Below, piece by piece: positions 45,923 through 46,182 of a stretch of 46,182 nucleotides of DNA. Each line of letters starts with the position of its first letter. Position 1 is the first letter of the stretch. The stretch lies in IMG/VR virus record IMGVR_UViG_3300044999_000018, positions 1 through 46,182 of that record. One strand, 5' to 3'. The stretch is from a virus. The notes beneath the pieces are model-generated. The model did no database searches. It was not told the DNA's origin and saw only the letters and a list, made by a program, of their open reading frames with translations. The position numbers were made by a program, and so were the translations under genes.

Positions 45923-46182
45923 GCCGACACCTGCCCGGCCAGTGCCCCGCCAGCCAGAGACTCCAACTCGGCCACCGAGATCTCCACGCTCTCCGGGGTC
46001 CCGACCGGCAACTCCTTGGCGAACGCCGTGATCTGGATCAGCGCGCCACCGAGGCGTCCCAACGCGCGGATCACCCTCGGCTCGTCACGGGAACCCGCAC
46101 CCACCTCGATCCGCTGCACATCGTCCAGCGCGGACAGCCACGCCAGCACGCCCCGGGGACCGCCCTGTGAGCCAACGGCCAG
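45919..46182 (-). CDS. hypothetical, 5' end beyond window (partial)
   Basis: Stop at 45919, frame open to the right edge, so the start is outside or at GTG 46149. GVLAWLSALDDVQRIEVGAG, VIRALGRLGGALIQITAFAKEL and VEISVAELESLAGGALAGQV suggest helical repeats. No family assigned. Confidence 0.55.
   Translation of the reverse strand: MAVGSQGGPRGVLAWLSALDDVQRIEVGAGSRDEPRVIRALGRLGGALIQITAFAKELPVGTPESVEISVAELESLAGGALAGQVSA

Noticed and set aside
1-46182. CRISPR array or insertion sequence
   Set aside because: No regularly spaced direct repeats and no transposase-like frame were seen on either strand.

Overview
The window is a stretch of a GC-rich, tightly packed tailed-phage (siphovirus-type) genome or prophage whose host is almost certainly an actinomycete. 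Evidence for the host: most third codon positions are G or C, GTG starts are common, many stop/start pairs overlap as ATGA or GTGA, two promoters look leaderless, and there is a WhiB-family [4Fe-4S] protein, a family confined to Actinobacteria and their phages. No integrase, excisionase, immunity repressor or DNA polymerase was recognised, so lifestyle cannot be decided. Open frames run off both ends (one reading rightwards at the left end, one reading leftwards at the right end), so the genome continues on both sides.

Nearly everything is on the minus strand and reads right to left. Positions 24687 to 925 form the late operon: small terminase, small membrane proteins, large terminase, portal, ClpP-type protease, major capsid protein, head-tail connectors, a tail-terminator-like protein carrying DUF4082 and PKD domains, two tail-tube-like paralogues, tail assembly chaperone with a -1 slippery site (CCCTTTG), tape measure protein with a transglycosylase domain, minor tail proteins, then a lysis cassette (PLD-type HKD protein, membrane/coiled-coil protein, membrane proteins, GH25 endolysin, holin-like protein). 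Two hairpins at 841-908 separate it from a short rightward cassette of small proteins (1-824). A tRNA-like gene with an oversized anticodon region, a possible late promoter and a terminator hairpin fill 24690-25015.

Positions 25016-46182 are the early/accessory region: about fifty mostly small leftward genes in overlapping chains. Recognisable are RecT and a Cas4-like exonuclease, a primosome-type replication initiator whose own coding sequence holds a cluster of inverted and direct repeats (candidate origin), a sliding-clamp-like protein, a cytosine-5 DNA methyltransferase, a DUF5131 (Gp37/Gp68) three-cysteine protein, a HAD phosphatase, a LuxR-type HTH protein, a WhiB protein with an added zinc finger, two HNH endonucleases and many small Cys-rich proteins. 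Two rightward islands (27673-28113 and 39722-40291) are each divergent from the leftward genes. Their intergenic regions hold promoter-like boxes interleaved with palindromes and probably act as transcriptional switches.

Two genes (29089-29570 and 41758-42088) appear to need a frameshift to give sensible proteins. Several genes that are short or hidden by frame shadows (333-434, 663-824, 30993-31169, 39286-39435) were found by reading the overlaps.
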